DNA of 7,045 nucleotides, from positions 1-7,045 of the forward strand of contig JANPGC010000294.1 of NCBI GenBank assembly GCA_031423755.1. Direction: 5' to 3'. The translations under genes were made by a program, and so were the position numbers. Below, piece after piece: positions 5,724 through 7,045 of this stretch; the first letter of the stretch is position 1, and the number at the start of each line of letters is the position of its first letter. The notes beneath the pieces are model-generated. The model worked only from the letters and a program-made list of their open reading frames with translations, was not told the origin of the DNA and made no database searches. Source of the DNA: JANMEX01 sp031423755. Its GTDB lineage: Bacteria; Pseudomonadota; Alphaproteobacteria; Rhizobiales; Rhizobiaceae.

Positions 5724-6812
5724 ATGACGCGCGCTCCTTTGCTTGACCGCCGAATTTTTCTGAAAGCGGCAGGGATGGCCTTCACTACGGCGTTGACGGG
5801 CGGGCAAGCCTTCGCGCTTTCGCGAACCGATGGTCTCTACGCTGCCGCGTTCCAAAAGCCTGACGGCAGTCATGGCTTTGCGCTGGTGGGAGAAGATGGC
5901 GCTGTCTTGAGCGAACACTTTCTGATCGGACGCGGCCACGGGTTTACCACTTCTGCGGCGACCGGATGGAGTGTCGCCTTTGCCCGGACTCCCGGCAATT
6001 TCGGCTATGCCTTCCGCGCTGATGGCAGGTATGAGCCCGTCGCGTTTTCCTCGCCCGAAAACCGCCATTTTTACGGCCACGGTGCATTTTCGCCCGATGG
6101 CAAAATACTCTACGCGACCGAGAACGACTTCGAGAATGACGTCGGCATCATTGGTCTTTACGAGCCGGCTAACGGCTTTCGCCGGATCGGCGAATTCCCG
6201 TCCGGCGGCATCGGGCCGCACGAGATGCTTTTGACGCCCGATGGAACCGGACTTTGGGTCGCCAATGGCGGGATCGTGACGCATCCTTCTACTGGCAAGA
6301 CCAAGCTCAATCTCGACACAATGCGATCGAACATCTGCCTGATCAATCTCAAGGACGGCAGCATCCGCGCCCGGCACGAGACGCCGACGGATTGGCAACG
6401 GCTGTCGCTGCGCCATATGGCCATCGACAATTCCGGCTTCGTCTGGATCGGGGCGCAGCATGAAGGCACGGAGACGGAACGGGCACCGCTGGTGGCGCGA
6501 TGTGGAATGGAGGACGGGCTGACATTTGTCGACCTTCCGGACCCGGCGCTTGGCGCGATGAGAAATTACGTCGGCTCGGTCGCCGCGTCCGGCGACGGCA
6601 AACGGATTGGATTCACATCGCCGGAGGGCGGGTCTCTGCTGGTCATTGATGCCGCGACTGGCACCATCGCGGCACAGGAACAAATTTCCAGTGTCTGCGG
6701 CATCGCGGGCAGGGGCGAGGGATTCCTGAAATCGACCGAGACAGGCTTCATGAATGCCCGCAAATATGACGAGCTGTGGGACAATCATATCTTCAAACTT
6801 GCAGGCGTCTGA
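5724..6812 (+). CDS. DUF1513 family protein, Tat-exported, beta-propeller-like
   Basis: This 362-residue protein begins with a twin-arginine signal, DRRIFLKAAGMAFTTAL (R9 and R10), with probable cleavage after AFA (about 31). The rest is rich in repeated propeller-like strands with SPDGK, TPDGTGLWVANGG and VIDAATGTI, like YncE/lactonase-type seven-bladed folds. It matches the DUF1513 family, including GIGPHEMLLTPDG, SLRHMAIDNSGFVW and the terminal DNHIFKL. Conserved-looking histidines lie at 72, 119, 166, 231 and 246, each in a short Gly-rich or blade-edge motif. Tat export implies folding, possibly with a cofactor or metal, before transport. The ATG follows the previous TAG with no gap (TAGATG), so it is probably translated by coupling. 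It is the last gene of the operon. Its function is not established; a structural or metal-handling role beside the heme protein is my inference. Confidence 0.9.
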   Translation: MTRAPLLDRRIFLKAAGMAFTTALTGGQAFALSRTDGLYAAAFQKPDGSHGFALVGEDGAVLSEHFLIGRGHGFTTSAATGWSVAFARTPGNFGYAFRADGRYEPVAFSSPENRHFYGHGAFSPDGKILYATENDFENDVGIIGLYEPANGFRRIGEFPSGGIGPHEMLLTPDGTGLWVANGGIVTHPSTGKTKLNLDTMRSNICLINLKDGSIRARHETPTDWQRLSLRHMAIDNSGFVWIGAQHEGTETERAPLVARCGMEDGLTFVDLPDPALGAMRNYVGSVAASGDGKRIGFTSPEGGSLLVIDAATGTIAAQEQISSVCGIAGRGEGFLKSTETGFMNARKYDELWDNHIFKLAGV

Positions 6813-6835
6813 AGCGGCTTCTGGTGCCAGACGCC
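6804..6835. terminator. Hairpin over the operon's last stop codon, possible terminator
   Basis: GGCGTCTG (6804-6811) and CAGACGCC (6828-6835) form a perfect, GC-rich 8-bp stem around a 16-nt loop, spanning the TGA at 6810-6812. No run of T follows on either strand, so a classic intrinsic terminator is not shown. It may instead stabilise the mRNA 3' end or assist termination. It lies at the end of the operon. Confidence 0.3.
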
Positions 6836-6943
6836 GCGAATCCGGCACGCCGCAAGGCTTGCCCACGTGCGTGCGCTGCGCGTCTTCGATAAAAGACCAC
6901 ACTTTGAGATAGACTTCTGGACGTTCCAAGCCGAGCGGATGTG

Positions 6944-7045
6944 TCACCCCGTATTCGGCCCGTTGACCAAATCCCGCGCCAGCCCGTGGCACTCCCGCAA
7001 GACATCATCGACCTCGTGAATGGACCGCTGTCTCCAGCCGGGCGG
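6944..7045 (-). CDS. Possible 3' end of an unidentified minus-strand gene (partial)
   Basis: From the window edge, one minus-strand frame is open for 33 codons and ends at TGA (complement of 6944-6946). The peptide contains IHEVDDVLRECHGLARDLV, which looks like an amphipathic helix. By my count 27 of 33 third positions are G or C, while second positions are clearly lower, the coding pattern of the neighbouring genes. The other two minus-strand frames look less like protein. The stretch is too short to recognise a family. It would converge with the operon, with about 130 non-coding bases (6813-6943) between them. It may not be a gene. Confidence 0.25.
   Translation of the reverse strand, partial: PPGWRQRSIHEVDDVLRECHGLARDLVNGPNTG

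Noticed and set aside
4368..6992. A minus-strand open frame of about 870 codons running antisense to the di-heme, imelysin and DUF1513 genes
   Set aside because: It lies opposite three genes with recognisable families. Long antisense frames arise easily from GC-rich codon use, and its translation shows no domain I recognise.

Overview
The window looks like chromosomal DNA of an alphaproteobacterium of the order Hyphomicrobiales (Rhizobiales). The main evidence is a clear RirA, the rhizobial Rrf2-type iron regulator, whose known range is largely this order. The order ihfA - merR - tRNA-Pro, the high GC content and the GC-rich third codon positions agree with this. I cannot name a genus.

Layout. 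The left edge (1-169) holds the 3' end of ihfA, the alpha subunit of integration host factor. A MerR-type regulator follows at 282-845. A well-formed tRNA promoter (873-900) then precedes tRNA-Pro with anticodon GGG (912-988). This left third is ordinary housekeeping sequence. rirA lies at 1032-1487 on the minus strand. A divergent intergenic region of about 250 bp (1488-1735) separates it from a plus-strand, operon-like run of four genes at 1736-6812. In order these are an imelysin-family (M75, IrpA-like) protein, a di-heme c-type oxidoreductase (DHOR, COG3488/DUF1111), a second imelysin-family protein and a DUF1513 protein with a twin-arginine signal. The last three are packed tightly: junction 3/4 overlaps by one base (TAATG) and junction 4/5 has no spacing (TAGATG). 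A hairpin sits over the final stop codon. The last 230 bases hold at most the 3' tail of a minus-strand gene.

How the genes may work together. All four operon products carry export signals and none has an evident transmembrane permease domain, so the operon appears to encode a periplasmic module. Imelysins and DHOR proteins are associated with iron-regulated loci, and the divergent rirA strongly suggests iron control. A short dyad, TTGACTCCTGTTTCAA (1540-1555), lies where it could serve both divergent promoters. The combination of M75 protein, heme protein and Tat-exported protein resembles EfeO/EfeB of the EfeUOB ferrous iron system in logic, but no EfeU-like permease is present here. This gene combination recurs in proteobacteria, to my knowledge, but its biochemistry is not settled. 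It is the most interesting part of the window. I see no mobile element, CRISPR array or phage remnant.
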